Positions 36,585 through 46,169 of a DNA stretch of 64,000 nucleotides are shown in pieces. How positions within the stretch are numbered: position 1 is the first letter of the stretch; every line of letters starts with the position of its first letter. The stretch is taken from positions 434,001 to 498,000 of the forward strand of contig NZ_RDSM01000001.1 of NCBI RefSeq assembly GCF_004115155.1, in the 5' to 3' direction. This DNA comes from Granulicella sibirica (lineage in GTDB: Bacteria; Acidobacteriota; Terriglobia; Terriglobales; Acidobacteriaceae). Under the pieces are notes generated by a model, which saw nothing but the letters and a program-made list of their open reading frames with translations, searched no databases and was not told the origin of the DNA. Position numbers and translations under genes: made by a program.

Positions 36585-38105
36585 CTAAGAACCTGTCCCG
36601 CTGAACACAACGCCCACCGTCCGCGCCAGGATCTTAAGATCCAGCCATAAGCTCCAGTTTTCGACGTAAGCCGTGTCGAGCGAGATATAGCTATCGAACG
36701 ACGGATCCTGCCGCGCCTCAACTTGCCACAACCCGGTGATGCCCGGAAGCACATCCAGCCGGCGCAGATGCGAAAGATCGTACTTCTCCACCTCGGCCGC
36801 AATCGGAGGCCTAGGTCCAACCAGGCTCATATCCCCGCGCAGAACGTTATAGAGCTGTGGCAGCTCATCGAGCGAGTACTTCCGCAACAGCGGACCAACC
36901 CTAGTGATGCGTGGGTCCTTAGCAATCTTGAACAGGATGCCGTCCCGTTCGTTCATGTGGGACATCTGGTCTTTCAACTTGTCCGCATCTACGACCATCG
37001 TGCGGAACTTGAAGCAGGTAAACGTCCTGCCCTTTCGCCCAATGCGCTGTGCCTTATAGAAGATCGGTGATCCGGAACTGAAGTAGATGGTGAGCGCGAT
37101 CCCGAGCATGATCGGCGATGTCAGTACCAGCCCAACGACCGAAACCGTGATATCGAGCATCCGCTTCATCAGCATCGCGCCGATGGCGAAGTCGCGGCGA
37201 TGCAGCGGAATCGTCGGGAACTGTCCGATGTATTCAACCGGAGCGTTCCATGCCAGACCGTCATAAAGATCCGGAACAACGCGGACATCGATACCGGCGG
37301 CTCGCGCCTCTTCCACAAGCGAGATCACAAGCTTCTTATCCGCAGGCGCGGAGATAAAAATCTCGTCCACAAACAGGGACCGCGCCAGCGGCAGGCAGTT
37401 CCGGACATCTCCAATCACGTCTACGTCGCCCGACTCCGCCTCGCGCTCCGTCAAAGCCACAAATCCCTTGAACCGGAATCCCATGTGTCGGAGCGACTCG
37501 AGATGGTTCCGCAGTGCATGCGCCACCCGGCCCGCGCCGATGATCATGACGTTTCGGGTCTCAAGCCCCTCACGATACCGGCTATAAACCACTCGTCGCC
37601 ACGCCGCGCGACGCGCGCACATCAGGATTGCGGTGAAAAGAATCGTTAGAATGACGACAATGCGCGAGATCACCTCAGCCTTTGCGAGGTAAAGGGCTCC
37701 ACAGAGGAGAAGTCCGGCGGTCAGCGTCGCCTGCACCGTCATCCGCTGTTCGTGCAGGCCGCTCCTGCCCTGAATAGGCTGATAGAGCCCATAGGACCGC
37801 GCGAAGAAGATTAGGCAGAGTACAAACCATCCCATGTAGAACACACTGGTCGAGATCGAAGGATGGCTCAGATGATGAAACGCTGACCCGGACGGTCCGT
37901 CCGCAGTGAGAAATTCAAGTGGGACCGCCGTCCTAAAGCGCATTGCGGCGAGACCAGCCACACCTGCCGTCAGTATATCCAGGGAAGCCCATACGAGACT
38001 TGTCACCGAAGGGCGCTGAAAGAGCCCCACGTGCTCCCGGCCAGAAGGACTGCTCCTCCTTCGCCCCGAGATGATCGCCTGTTGCAGGTAATCCGGTGTG
38101 GACAT
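36585..38105 (-). CDS. Exopolysaccharide polyprenyl-glycosylphosphotransferase
   Basis: A 506-residue inner-membrane initiator of capsule or exopolysaccharide synthesis that moves a sugar-1-phosphate onto undecaprenyl phosphate. Four N-terminal helices (about 40-160) are followed by a CoA-binding-like domain (about 180-290, NVMIIGAGRVAHALR). A fifth membrane helix (about 315-340) leads to the catalytic domain with KAQRIGRKGRTFTCFKFRTM and SLDELPQLYNVLRGDMSLVG followed by PRPP. The start ATG 38105 has AGGA upstream. No other polysaccharide genes are adjacent, so it is an orphan of the WbaP/WcaJ type. Confidence 0.93.
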   Translation of the reverse strand: MSTPDYLQQAIISGRRRSSPSGREHVGLFQRPSVTSLVWASLDILTAGVAGLAAMRFRTAVPLEFLTADGPSGSAFHHLSHPSISTSVFYMGWFVLCLIFFARSYGLYQPIQGRSGLHEQRMTVQATLTAGLLLCGALYLAKAEVISRIVVILTILFTAILMCARRAAWRRVVYSRYREGLETRNVMIIGAGRVAHALRNHLESLRHMGFRFKGFVALTEREAESGDVDVIGDVRNCLPLARSLFVDEIFISAPADKKLVISLVEEARAAGIDVRVVPDLYDGLAWNAPVEYIGQFPTIPLHRRDFAIGAMLMKRMLDITVSVVGLVLTSPIMLGIALTIYFSSGSPIFYKAQRIGRKGRTFTCFKFRTMVVDADKLKDQMSHMNERDGILFKIAKDPRITRVGPLLRKYSLDELPQLYNVLRGDMSLVGPRPPIAAEVEKYDLSHLRRLDVLPGITGLWQVEARQDPSFDSYISLDTAYVENWSLWLDLKILARTVGVVFSGTGS

Positions 38106-38432
38106 GCTTCCTGAGCCTCAAAAGTCCCGCAAAAACGTGCGCTTGCTCGTCGTACAGCTCCTCGCGGGCAATACGAGTGGGATCTCGCGCCGCGATGCGG
38201 CTGCCAGTACCTGTGGGGGTAGTCTAACGAAACATCCTACGAACGCAAAGGTTTGATTCGGGGAGTGGTTGTAGGAGTTTAAGGCCCAGGTCTTACCCCG
38301 CTACTTTACCCTCCGTCAAGGGGAATGGCAAGTAGCGATTCAGGGATCTGTACCAAGTAAACCCAACCGCTACTCAAACTCTCCTGCATTTTGTTACGAA
38401 AGCAACCGCGCTTTTGGATGTCACACCGCGTG
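38106..38432. other. Intergenic region with an inverted repeat
   Basis: 327 bases upstream of the sugar transferase and downstream of the ABC ATPase gene. It contains the 8-bp inverted repeat CGCTACTT/AAGTAGCG (38299-38306 and 38330-38337, 23-base loop), which could be a weak operator or mRNA stem. No gene or clear promoter is visible. Confidence 0.4.
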
Positions 38433-39371
38433 CTAACCAGGCAGAACCAGGCTGTCGAGCGACAAAAACTCACTCAAGATTGGGTCATCGCTGCGCTCCA
38501 TCTCCTCCATCGTCCCGAAGAACCTCGCCTTTCCCTCATGTAGGAATACAACACGGTCGGCGAGTTTTTTGGCGAACCGCATATCGTGCGTGACGACGAT
38601 ACTCGTCAGATGCAGTTGCTGCTTCAGGCGCTGAATAAGATCCCCAAGGAGATGTGCCATCAAAGGGTCGACCATCGTCGTTGGCTCGTCGTACAACACC
38701 GCCTCCGGTTGCGAGGCAAGCGCCCTCGCAATCGCCACCGAACGCTTCATTCCGGTCGACAGGTCCGACGGCAGAAGGCCCTCCATCCCCGCCACGCCCA
38801 CCATTTCCAAGAGCCCCTTCACCACCTGGAAGATCTGCTCCTCCGCAAGATCCTTGCGCTCGCGAAGCGGAAACGCCACGTTCTCCCCCACCGTGATCGA
38901 GTCGAACAAGGCCCCGTTCTGAAAAACCATCGTCACTTTCCGGCGAATGTCCTGCAGCTTCTTCTCGTCGAAGCGAGTAATATCCTCGCCCGCGACCAGC
39001 ACCTTGCCCTGGTCGGGCTTTAGAAACCCCATCAGCATCTGTAGGGACACCGACTTGCCCACGCCGCTTCGCCCCAGAATACAAAGCGTCTCCCCGGGAT
39101 TCACGAAGAAGCTCACATCGTTCAACACGACAAAATCTCCAAATGCCTTGCAGACATGATCGAACGAGATGTAAGGCCCCTGGTGATGATTGACATCCTG
39201 CACGGCTTCGTTAGCCGCCTCGTTTTGAGCCGCTGCCTGCTCCATGAACTCTTCAACCGCGGGAGCGACATCCGCCGATACCTCGGCCGTCAGGGGTGTA
39301 TGCTCATCCGTCTCGTGACTCGTGTGACTGTCGGCTTGCTTCTGCTCGTACTGTTCATCCGGAACGCTCAT
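38433..39371 (-). CDS. MlaF-like ABC transporter ATPase
   Basis: A 312-residue ATP-binding subunit of the type that energizes lipid transport between membranes (MlaF/Ttg2A). An acidic, Ala/Glu/Gln-rich extension of about 60 residues precedes the ATPase. The Walker A motif is GRSGVGKS, the Q-loop is in TMVFQNGALFDS, the signature is LSTGMKRSVAIARAL (Thr replacing the usual Gly), Walker B is EAVLYDEPTTMVDP and the switch His is in VVTHDM. No MlaE permease, MlaD or outer-membrane partner is beside it, so the rest of the complex is encoded elsewhere. It is followed downstream by the sugar transferase gene after 327 bp. Confidence 0.9.
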   Translation of the reverse strand: MSVPDEQYEQKQADSHTSHETDEHTPLTAEVSADVAPAVEEFMEQAAAQNEAANEAVQDVNHHQGPYISFDHVCKAFGDFVVLNDVSFFVNPGETLCILGRSGVGKSVSLQMLMGFLKPDQGKVLVAGEDITRFDEKKLQDIRRKVTMVFQNGALFDSITVGENVAFPLRERKDLAEEQIFQVVKGLLEMVGVAGMEGLLPSDLSTGMKRSVAIARALASQPEAVLYDEPTTMVDPLMAHLLGDLIQRLKQQLHLTSIVVTHDMRFAKKLADRVVFLHEGKARFFGTMEEMERSDDPILSEFLSLDSLVLPG

Positions 39372-39428
39372 CCGCTCTACCCCATTTCATTATCCAGTAA
39401 GCCTTTGCGAGGAGCCCTGACGCATCCG

Positions 39429-40154
39429 CTATTCCTTCCCTGTGCGCTCCAGCGACTTCTTCGCCTCCGCGAACTCATGTTCTACCCGCGCAAACTCCTC
39501 CGGAGTATTGACATTCGCGAACCAAAGAGGCTCCGTCGCCCGCTCGAGCTCCGATGGCCTCCAGAAACCGCGCCAGAACGTCTCCTTAGGCTCATCCACG
39601 CGTAACCCGCTCCTTCTCGTACCAAGCCCATCTGCCGCGGTTTGTGCTGCTGCTGCCTCTAGCACTGCAAGCACCTTCCGCTCGCCCGCATCCACAGCCG
39701 CCGCTACATATGGCAAAAGTTCCCGGTGCAACATGCTTACCAAGGGCTGTACGCGTCCCTCCACCCGGAAGCAGCCCGCAGCAGGAGCAGTCGGATCCCG
39801 CGCCACCTGCCACGCCCAGGCCATCAAGAACGTCCCCGGCACCGCCGGAACGTCGACCGGCATAAGCATCACCCAGTCCCGCGCCGTCTCTTCCTCGTTG
39901 ACCCGCCGCAGCGCTGTCGCGATCCCTGCCAAGGGACCAGCCTCCGTCAGTCCGTCCGGCAAAACCATCCCAAAGTCGCCAAGCTCCGGACGATTCCCGA
40001 GGATCGCCACTCTCCGGCACCCGAACCGCAGCTTATCGAGCGCGATCTGCACCAGCGGCGTCCCGTCAAAGCGCAACATCGCCTTGTCCGCGCCCATACG
40101 CGAGCTTCGCCCCCCCGCGAGCACAAACCCGCTTGCCGGCAGCTCCATCTCCAT
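39429..40154 (-). CDS. mobA: Molybdenum cofactor guanylyltransferase
   Basis: A 241-residue cytosolic nucleotidyltransferase that attaches GMP to molybdopterin to form the guanine-dinucleotide cofactor. The N-terminal signature GFVLAGGRSSRMGADKAML and the central PVDVPAVPG metal-binding region are present. The start MEMELPASG (40154) avoids overlap with the upstream peptidase stop at 40160; MELPASG (40148) is also possible. Five bases separate it from the M20 peptidase, so the two are co-transcribed. No molybdoenzyme is in the window. Confidence 0.9.
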   Translation of the reverse strand: MEMELPASGFVLAGGRSSRMGADKAMLRFDGTPLVQIALDKLRFGCRRVAILGNRPELGDFGMVLPDGLTEAGPLAGIATALRRVNEEETARDWVMLMPVDVPAVPGTFLMAWAWQVARDPTAPAAGCFRVEGRVQPLVSMLHRELLPYVAAAVDAGERKVLAVLEAAAAQTAADGLGTRRSGLRVDEPKETFWRGFWRPSELERATEPLWFANVNTPEEFARVEHEFAEAKKSLERTGKE

Positions 40155-40159
40155 CCGGC

Positions 40160-41551
40160 TCAGGCTCCCACCGCCTGAAGCCATCGAATAATCGACTCGA
40201 TCCCACGGTGAAAGTTTGGCAGATGGAACTTCTCATTCGGCGCATGCAGATTGTCGTCCGGTAGACCGAACCCCATCATGACCGTCGGAATTTTCAAGTG
40301 CCGCACGAAGTCTCCGACGATCGGGATCGACCCACCCCCGCGCACGAACACTGTCTCCTTGCCGAACACAGTGCGCATGGCCTCGGTCGCCGCCCGCACA
40401 AACTCATTGTCCGTACTCACCACGATCGGATCCCCCGAGTGCAGCATCCGCACCTCGATCACAATTCCCTTTGGGCGGATCGACTCGACAAAACCCTTCA
40501 GCTGCGCGAACGTCTCCGCCGGAGTCATATTCGGCACAAGCCGTAGACTCACCTTCGCCGTCGCCTTTGCCGGGATCACCGTCTTTGCGCCGGCCCCGAT
40601 GAACCCACCCGGCATCCCATGCACCTCAAGAGTTGGCCGCGCCCACGTTCTCTCCATCACCGAGAACCCCGGCTCTCCGGTCAGCACCGTCGACCCGACT
40701 TCCGTCTCCCGGTAGTGCTCCTCATCGAACGGCAGCGCCTTCCATGCCTTCAACTCATCGTCCGTAGGCTTCTGCACCTTCTCGTACAAGCCCGGAACCA
40801 AAATCTTCCCATCCTCATCCTTCAGCTTCGCAATGATCTGGGCCAAAGCCACGAATGGATTCGGAGCCGCTCCGCCATACATCCCCGAGTGCAGATCCGT
40901 CCGCGGCCCCCGCGCCTCGATCTCCGTATAGATCATCCCCCGCAGCCCAACGCACAGCGTCGGCAGCCCATCGGCAAACAGCTCCGTATCCGACACCAGC
41001 GCAACATCCGCCTTAAGTTGCTCCCCATGCTCCCGCACGAAGGCGGCGATCCCCTCGCCGCCAACCTCTTCCTCACCCTCAAGGATCACCCGCACGTTCA
41101 CCGGCAGTGTCCCCCCACCCGCCACCATCAGCGCCTCGAGCGCCTTCACGTGCATCCACATCTGCCCTTTGTCATCGACGGCACCGCGCGCATAGATGTT
41201 CTCCCCTCTGATCTCCGGCTCGAACGGCGGCGACTTCCACTCATCGAGCGGCTCCGCCGGCTGCACATCGTAGTGCCCATAGCAAAGCACCGTAGGCTTC
41301 CCCGGTATATGCAGCCAGTCCGCGTACACCAGCGGATACCCGGCTCGGTCCGCAGTCGACGTCTCAATCAACCGAACATGCTCCAGTCCGATCCGCGTCA
41401 ACTCCGCCGCACAGAACTCCGCGGCCCGCCTTACATCCCCCACATGCTCCGGAGCCGTAGAAACGGAAGGAATCCGCAGCAAGGCCTTCAACTCGTCAAC
41501 GAACCGGTCCCCATTGTCTTTCGCAAACGCCACAGCCGCCGTCAAAGCCAT
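40160..41551 (-). CDS. M20 family dipeptidase
   Basis: A 463-residue zinc peptidase of the CNDP/carnosinase-like M20 group. Visible ligands and catalytic residues include CYGHYDVQPAEPLDEW (His, catalytic Asp), RGAVDDKGQMWMHV (bridging Asp), LEGEEEVGGEG (catalytic Glu pair) and a C-terminal GGGSIPIVGDF. The lid/dimerization domain lies between about 200 and 340. The ATG at 41551 has GGGAGAG just upstream; TTG 41566 would add five residues. No signal peptide, so it acts on cytosolic dipeptides. It sits between an exported M28 peptidase gene (20 bp upstream) and mobA. Confidence 0.92.
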   Translation of the reverse strand: MALTAAVAFAKDNGDRFVDELKALLRIPSVSTAPEHVGDVRRAAEFCAAELTRIGLEHVRLIETSTADRAGYPLVYADWLHIPGKPTVLCYGHYDVQPAEPLDEWKSPPFEPEIRGENIYARGAVDDKGQMWMHVKALEALMVAGGGTLPVNVRVILEGEEEVGGEGIAAFVREHGEQLKADVALVSDTELFADGLPTLCVGLRGMIYTEIEARGPRTDLHSGMYGGAAPNPFVALAQIIAKLKDEDGKILVPGLYEKVQKPTDDELKAWKALPFDEEHYRETEVGSTVLTGEPGFSVMERTWARPTLEVHGMPGGFIGAGAKTVIPAKATAKVSLRLVPNMTPAETFAQLKGFVESIRPKGIVIEVRMLHSGDPIVVSTDNEFVRAATEAMRTVFGKETVFVRGGGSIPIVGDFVRHLKIPTVMMGFGLPDDNLHAPNEKFHLPNFHRGIESIIRWLQAVGA

Positions 41552-41571
41552 CGTCTCTCCCATCAAACTTC

Positions 41572-42960
41572 CTACTTACTCCCTGCAACCGGCTGCCCGC
41601 CCTCGTTCCACTTCGGCCGGAAGTCACTCTGCGCCAGCCACCGTACCGGCTCAACCAGGCTCTGGATCGCTCCCGTCATAAACGCGATATCCAAGTGCGC
41701 CAGATCATCACTCGGCTGATGATACGTCGGCGGGGTTCCCCATCCCGCTGCCGTATGCGCCACCACCCCCTTCAGCGCCAGCGCATAATTATCCGACCGC
41801 TGAAAGAAGTGCTGCTCCGGGTAAGGATCCGGCCCAAGCAGCGCTCCGTGCTCCTTCAACGTCGGCCCCAGGTTCGACCTCTCCCACCCGGTCAGCAGAA
41901 GTACGCCCTTAGGCATCTTCGGATCCTGCGTACCGATCATTTCAAATTCCAGATTCGCCACCAGGCTCTTCAAAGGTACCGGCGAATGCTGTCCAAAGTA
42001 AGTCGACCCCAGCGTCCCAGCCTCCTCGCTCCCATAGCAGACGAAAAGTACATTCCGCCTCAGCTTCGGCCCTGCCCCCAGCGCATGAGCCAACTCCAGC
42101 ACAGCCGCCGTTCCCGCCGCGTCATCATTCGCGCCATTGAAGATCGAATCCCCATTTACCGGCCTGCCCACACCTAGGTGGTCAAGGTGCGCCGTAAGCA
42201 AAATCGTCCCATCTGAAGGATCGCTCCCCTCCAGATAGCCAATCGCATTGAAGGTCCGTCGCACGTTTCCCTCAGGCAGGACATGCACCGCCAGCTCAGC
42301 TTTCGCATTACCCTCCTCCGCGAGGCGGTTCACTGCTTCCGCCGTCAGCGCCACCAGCGTCCGCCCCGGCGTCGGCTTCGACTCCGCCAATCTCATGCGC
42401 ACCTGCGTCTTCCCCCCGAACATCGACGCCAACTCATCGCTCGCTCCGCTCTGAACCACCAGAACCGCCGTCGCCCCTCGCCGCACCAACCCGTTCGCCG
42501 CGTCAAGAGCAGTCTTCGGATCCCCGGTTAACAGCACCACTGCCCCCTTCACCTCGGCCTGCCCCGCATCGACCGCCGCAACCTTCTTCAAGGTCCCGCG
42601 CGTCGCCTCAGCCGAAGACGTGAGCAACTGAAAATCCTGACCCTCTCGAAGCATTACGCTCCCCACCGTCAGCGTGGCCTTGCCATCCAGTTGAGGAGCC
42701 ACCACCTCCGCGCTTTGGATGTACCCCGACATGCCCGGTGCCGGCTTCAGCCCGTACGCCATGAACTCCGACGCTACATACGTCGCTGTGATCTCCTCAT
42801 CCCGTGTCGCGCTTCCCCGCCCTGCCATCACATCGCTCGCCAGGAACTCCTCATGGGCTCGCACCCACTCCTGCTTCACCACCCACCCGCCGCCCTGCTG
42901 CGCCATGCAACTCACAACCATCCCCAGCCCAAGCACAATCCCAGCTATCTTCCCTGACAT
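41572..42960 (-). CDS. Exported M28 family metallopeptidase
   Basis: A 462-residue exported aminopeptidase. The start ATG 42960 gives MSGKIAGIVLGLGMVVSCMA, a signal sequence whose VVSC could be a lipobox, so it may be a lipoprotein. A PA-like insert (about 110-230) precedes the M28 core. Zinc ligands and catalytic residues are visible as TAHLDHLGVG, NGANDDAAGTAAVLELA and CYGSEEAGTLG. It is divergent from the methyltransferase gene (76 bp) and followed by the M20 gene, making a peptide-degradation unit. Confidence 0.9.
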   Translation of the reverse strand: MSGKIAGIVLGLGMVVSCMAQQGGGWVVKQEWVRAHEEFLASDVMAGRGSATRDEEITATYVASEFMAYGLKPAPGMSGYIQSAEVVAPQLDGKATLTVGSVMLREGQDFQLLTSSAEATRGTLKKVAAVDAGQAEVKGAVVLLTGDPKTALDAANGLVRRGATAVLVVQSGASDELASMFGGKTQVRMRLAESKPTPGRTLVALTAEAVNRLAEEGNAKAELAVHVLPEGNVRRTFNAIGYLEGSDPSDGTILLTAHLDHLGVGRPVNGDSIFNGANDDAAGTAAVLELAHALGAGPKLRRNVLFVCYGSEEAGTLGSTYFGQHSPVPLKSLVANLEFEMIGTQDPKMPKGVLLLTGWERSNLGPTLKEHGALLGPDPYPEQHFFQRSDNYALALKGVVAHTAAGWGTPPTYHQPSDDLAHLDIAFMTGAIQSLVEPVRWLAQSDFRPKWNEGGQPVAGSK

Positions 42961-43036
42961 CACGTCCGCCCTTATCCGCCCTTCGAATCTGCGAATACTC
43001 CTCGCAAACCCCTTCGGACACGCAAACAATGAGTAT

Positions 43037-43852
43037 ATGAAAGTCCAAACGATCGAGCCCGCCGCCCCTACCACCGGACAGACCTGGAACACCTCAGCCT
43101 ATGCCGCCAACGGCCGCTTCGTCGCCAACCTCGCCGCACCCGTCGTCGACCTTCTCGCCTCTCAACCCGGAGAGCACATCCTCGACATCGGCTGCGGCGA
43201 CGGAGCCCTCACTGAGCAATTAGCCGCCACCGGCGCCCACCTCATCGGCATCGACGCCTCCGAATCCATGATCGTCGCCGCCCGCACCCGCGCCGCCGCC
43301 GCACCGACCCCGTTCGCGGTCGAGCACCACACCGCCCAGTCACTCCCCTATCAAGAAGCCTTCGACGCCGCCTTCTCGAACGCCGCCCTCCACTGGATCC
43401 ATCGCGAATCTCAGCCCGCCGCGCTAGCAGCCATCCACCGCGCTCTCCGCCCCGGAGCCCGCTTCGTCGCCGAGATGGGCGGCCAGGGCAACATCGCCGC
43501 GATCCGCACAGCGCTATCCTCTGTTCTCTCCCCCTACGGACTCGATTCCGAAGCCATCGCCTCCAGCTTCTTCGCCTCACCCGCCGAATACCGCGCCCTC
43601 CTCGAGTCCGCCGGCTTCTCCGTACAGTCGATCGAACTCCACCCCCGCCCGACGCCCCTCCCCAACGGCGCGGACGGCATGACCCACTGGCTCAACACCT
43701 TCCGCAATGGTGTCCTCGATCACCTCACCCCCACGGATCGCACCGAAGCTCTCGCCACCACCGTCGCCCTCCTCCGCCCCATCCTCTCCGACTCCGGCGG
43801 CCACTGGACCGCCGACTACGTCCGCCTCCGCTTTCACGCCACCCGATCCTGA
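43037..43852 (+). CDS. Class I SAM-dependent methyltransferase
   Basis: A 271-residue cytosolic methyltransferase. Motif I is HILDIGCGDGALTEQLAATG, the acidic residue ending strand 2 is in LIGIDASESM, and the post-motif region is FDAAFSNAALHWIHR. The WNTSAYAANGRFVANLA opening and the overall pattern resemble trans-aconitate methyltransferase (Tam) relatives, but the substrate is uncertain. The start MKVQTIEP at 43037 is preferred; the frame is open far upstream only because it runs antisense to the peptidase gene. Confidence 0.9.
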   Translation: MKVQTIEPAAPTTGQTWNTSAYAANGRFVANLAAPVVDLLASQPGEHILDIGCGDGALTEQLAATGAHLIGIDASESMIVAARTRAAAAPTPFAVEHHTAQSLPYQEAFDAAFSNAALHWIHRESQPAALAAIHRALRPGARFVAEMGGQGNIAAIRTALSSVLSPYGLDSEAIASSFFASPAEYRALLESAGFSVQSIELHPRPTPLPNGADGMTHWLNTFRNGVLDHLTPTDRTEALATTVALLRPILSDSGGHWTADYVRLRFHATRS

Positions 43853-43927
43853 AAATAATTGCCGATGCGACTGAACAGCGGGCTAAACTCTGCCGATAGA
43901 TAAGCAACTCTCTGCCGAAGGTGCCTG

Positions 43928-44356
43928 TTGTCGCTCTCCGTCATCTCGTCGTACGCGATCTTTGAGCCGACTCTCCTCACCGGGCCGGTCAGCCCGTCTG
44001 CGCCCACATCCTCCACCGAGGCCACCGGCGAGAACGACGACATCGCCACTGCGGACTCGACTAACGACAGCGTAACCCTCACCGCCGTCATCAAGGACCT
44101 CGTCAGTCTCCTCAAGGGTCTCGTCTCCGGAGACGTCTCCGCCTCGAAATCCGACCTCTCCCGCATCCGGGCGGAAGCAAAGTCCCGCGAGAGTTCTGCC
44201 TCCGACCCACCCACCCCATCTCCTCTTCAGCGCCTCCTCGGGAAGATCGCCGATTCTATCTCCTCCGGCGACACCCCCACCGCCCTCGGCGTCGTCGCAG
44301 GCTTCCTCGTCCACGCCGGCCAGCCATCTGGAAACCTCATCGACACCCACGCCTGA
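43928..44356 (+). CDS. Hypothetical protein
   Basis: A possible 142-residue protein from TTG 43928. It starts SLSVISSYAIFEPTLLTGP, continues with a Ser/Thr/Asp-rich linker, then a helical segment (TAVIKDLVSLLKGLVSG) and a second helix near QRLLGKIADSISSG. Codon use follows the GCC/CTC bias of neighbours, which favours it being real, but no family or clear ribosome-binding site is seen. Confidence 0.45.
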   Translation: MSLSVISSYAIFEPTLLTGPVSPSAPTSSTEATGENDDIATADSTNDSVTLTAVIKDLVSLLKGLVSGDVSASKSDLSRIRAEAKSRESSASDPPTPSPLQRLLGKIADSISSGDTPTALGVVAGFLVHAGQPSGNLIDTHA

Positions 44357-44397
44357 AGCCTCTCAGACCGTCCTCAAGCCGGTGCTACCCTCTCCAC

Positions 44398-45204
44398 ATG
44401 AGCCGCTTCGTCCTCCTCCTCACGCTCCTGCTCACCCTCCACGCCCCCGCCCAAACTCCCGACGCCCCACCCCAGACCGACGTCCCCGTCGACGTCCCCC
44501 TCAACCCCACTCTCCCGACCGTCTTCATCGTGGGCGACTCCACCGCTCGCAACAAGCTCGACCTCGGCTGGGGCGACCACTTCGCCCCCTTCTTCGACAC
44601 CATCCGCATCAACGTCGCCAACCGCGCCCGTGCCGGCCGCTCCGCCCGCACCTATATCAACGAAGGCCTCTGGGCGGCCACCCTCAAAGAGATCAAGCCC
44701 GGCGACTTCCTCCTCCTGCAGATGGGCCACAACGACGGTGGCGACCTCGGCGGAGCCAAGCCCCGCGGCACCCTCAAGGGCATCGGCGAGGATACCCAGC
44801 AGGTCCCGCAAACCACCGGCCCGTTAGCCGGAACCACCGAAACCGTCCACACCTTCGGCTGGTACCTGAGAAAGATCATCGAAGAGGCCCGCGCCAAGAG
44901 CGCCATCCCTATCCTCCTCGACACCACCGTCCGTAACATCTGGAAAGAAGGCCACATCGAACGCGACATGGGCTACAACGTCTTCGTCCGCCAGGTCGCC
45001 GCCCAGGAGCACATCACCTTTATTGACATGTCCGCTATCGCCGCCAACCAGTTCGAAGCTCTCGGCCAGGAAAAGACCGCCACCCTCTTCCCCATCGACC
45101 ACACCCACACCAGCCCCGAAGGTGCCCGACTCAACGCCCAGGCCGTCGCCCTCGCCCTCCGCGCCGGCCACTCACCCCTCGTGGCGTACATGAAGCCCGA
45201 ATAA
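44398..45204 (+). CDS. CE12-type rhamnogalacturonan acetylesterase
   Basis: A 268-residue exported SGNH hydrolase that removes acetyl groups from pectin. A short signal peptide (MSRFVLLLTLLLTLHAPAQ) precedes block I TVFIVGDSTARNKLD (nucleophile Ser), block II NRARAGRSARTY (Gly), block III LQMGHNDGGD (Asn) and block V FPIDHTHTSPEGA (Asp-His). The alpha/beta sandwich is of normal length. It fits the polysaccharide-degrading repertoire together with GH51 and the GH36-like enzyme. It is convergent on the Crp/Fnr gene. Confidence 0.92.
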   Translation: MSRFVLLLTLLLTLHAPAQTPDAPPQTDVPVDVPLNPTLPTVFIVGDSTARNKLDLGWGDHFAPFFDTIRINVANRARAGRSARTYINEGLWAATLKEIKPGDFLLLQMGHNDGGDLGGAKPRGTLKGIGEDTQQVPQTTGPLAGTTETVHTFGWYLRKIIEEARAKSAIPILLDTTVRNIWKEGHIERDMGYNVFVRQVAAQEHITFIDMSAIAANQFEALGQEKTATLFPIDHTHTSPEGARLNAQAVALALRAGHSPLVAYMKPE

Positions 45205-45210
45205 GACGGC

Positions 45211-45882
45211 TCAATCGTGCAATACCACATTCAGCAGCGACTTATGCACCTTGATCCGCCCGTTGTACTCAATGAACCCCATCTTCCGAAACCGGTTCAT
45301 GAAGAAGTTCACCCTTGACCGCGTCGTCCCGATCATCTCTGCCAGCGTGTCCTGCGTAATCTCCGGGATCAGGCTCTCCGGCTCACCCGGCTTGCCGAAT
45401 TCCGCCATCAGCAGAAGGATGCGGGCCAGCCTCTTCTCGCTATTGTTGAAGAGCTGATCCACCAAGTCCGACTGCGTCCGCATGCTCCGCTGCAGCAGAA
45501 ACGCCATGAACAACCCGGAGAACTTTGGCTGCTCCGCCATGACCCGCATCATGGAATCCCGTTCGATCCGCAGTACGGAAGACACCGTAACTGCGCTAGC
45601 CGTCGCCAACCGCAGTCCCGGAACCGCCGCGATCGCGTCTTCCCCGACGAAATCCCCAGGTGCGAGCAGCGTGATCGTCGCCTCTTTCCCCGTCGGCGAA
45701 AGCACCGTGAGCTTACCTCGCCCACTCTGGATGTAGAAGATCGCGTCCGACGGCTCACCCTGCGAGAAGATGGGCTGCTTCGGCCTGAGCTTCAGGACAC
45801 TCCGGCCCTCTCCATTCCCAGCAGGCCCATTCCCCGCAAGGAAGACCTCCGGATCGAATGGCGGTTTCCGCTCTGGCACCAA
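45211..45882 (-). CDS. Crp/Fnr family transcriptional regulator
   Basis: A 223-residue regulator. The cyclic-nucleotide-binding beta roll (about 30-145) reads IFSQGEPSDAIFYIQSGRGK and LLAPGDFVGEDAIA. No N-terminal cysteine cluster is visible, so it is not an oxygen-sensing Fnr. The C-terminal winged helix has ITQDTLAEMIGTTRSRVNFF as its recognition region. The canonical cAMP-binding Arg-Ser pair is not obvious, so its ligand is uncertain. Confidence 0.9.
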   Translation of the reverse strand: MVPERKPPFDPEVFLAGNGPAGNGEGRSVLKLRPKQPIFSQGEPSDAIFYIQSGRGKLTVLSPTGKEATITLLAPGDFVGEDAIAAVPGLRLATASAVTVSSVLRIERDSMMRVMAEQPKFSGLFMAFLLQRSMRTQSDLVDQLFNNSEKRLARILLLMAEFGKPGEPESLIPEITQDTLAEMIGTTRSRVNFFMNRFRKMGFIEYNGRIKVHKSLLNVVLHD

Positions 45883-46020
45883 AGTATCGGCCCTCTCCAG
45901 CCGCGTTGGCCATCATAGCACCCATGTGTTACATAGACGACATATAGCTGGCAAGCAAAGTCACCCTGAAAAATGCGGAAAGATGGAGATCTTTCACAAA
46001 TGAGCAAAGAAAGATACCGT

Positions 46021-46037
46021 TTCTGTTCAAAACAGAA
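46021..46037. promoter_or_regulatory. Palindrome in the gap upstream of the Crp/Fnr gene
   Basis: Perfect inverted repeat TTCTGTT-CAA-AACAGAA located 139-155 bp before the Crp/Fnr start and 133 bp before the small conserved gene. It lies in a locally AT-rich 287-bp intergenic region. It may be an operator; the binding protein is not known. Confidence 0.4.
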
Positions 46038-46169
46038 CAGCGAAACGAAAACGACCGGTCAGAAGATGACGGAAGAACGATCGAACGAGATCCATCGCCG
46101 TTGGTCGATCGACCGGTACCCAAAAATACGATTCCGCGCATGCAACCCTCGCTAACCAAGGTGGTGTAT

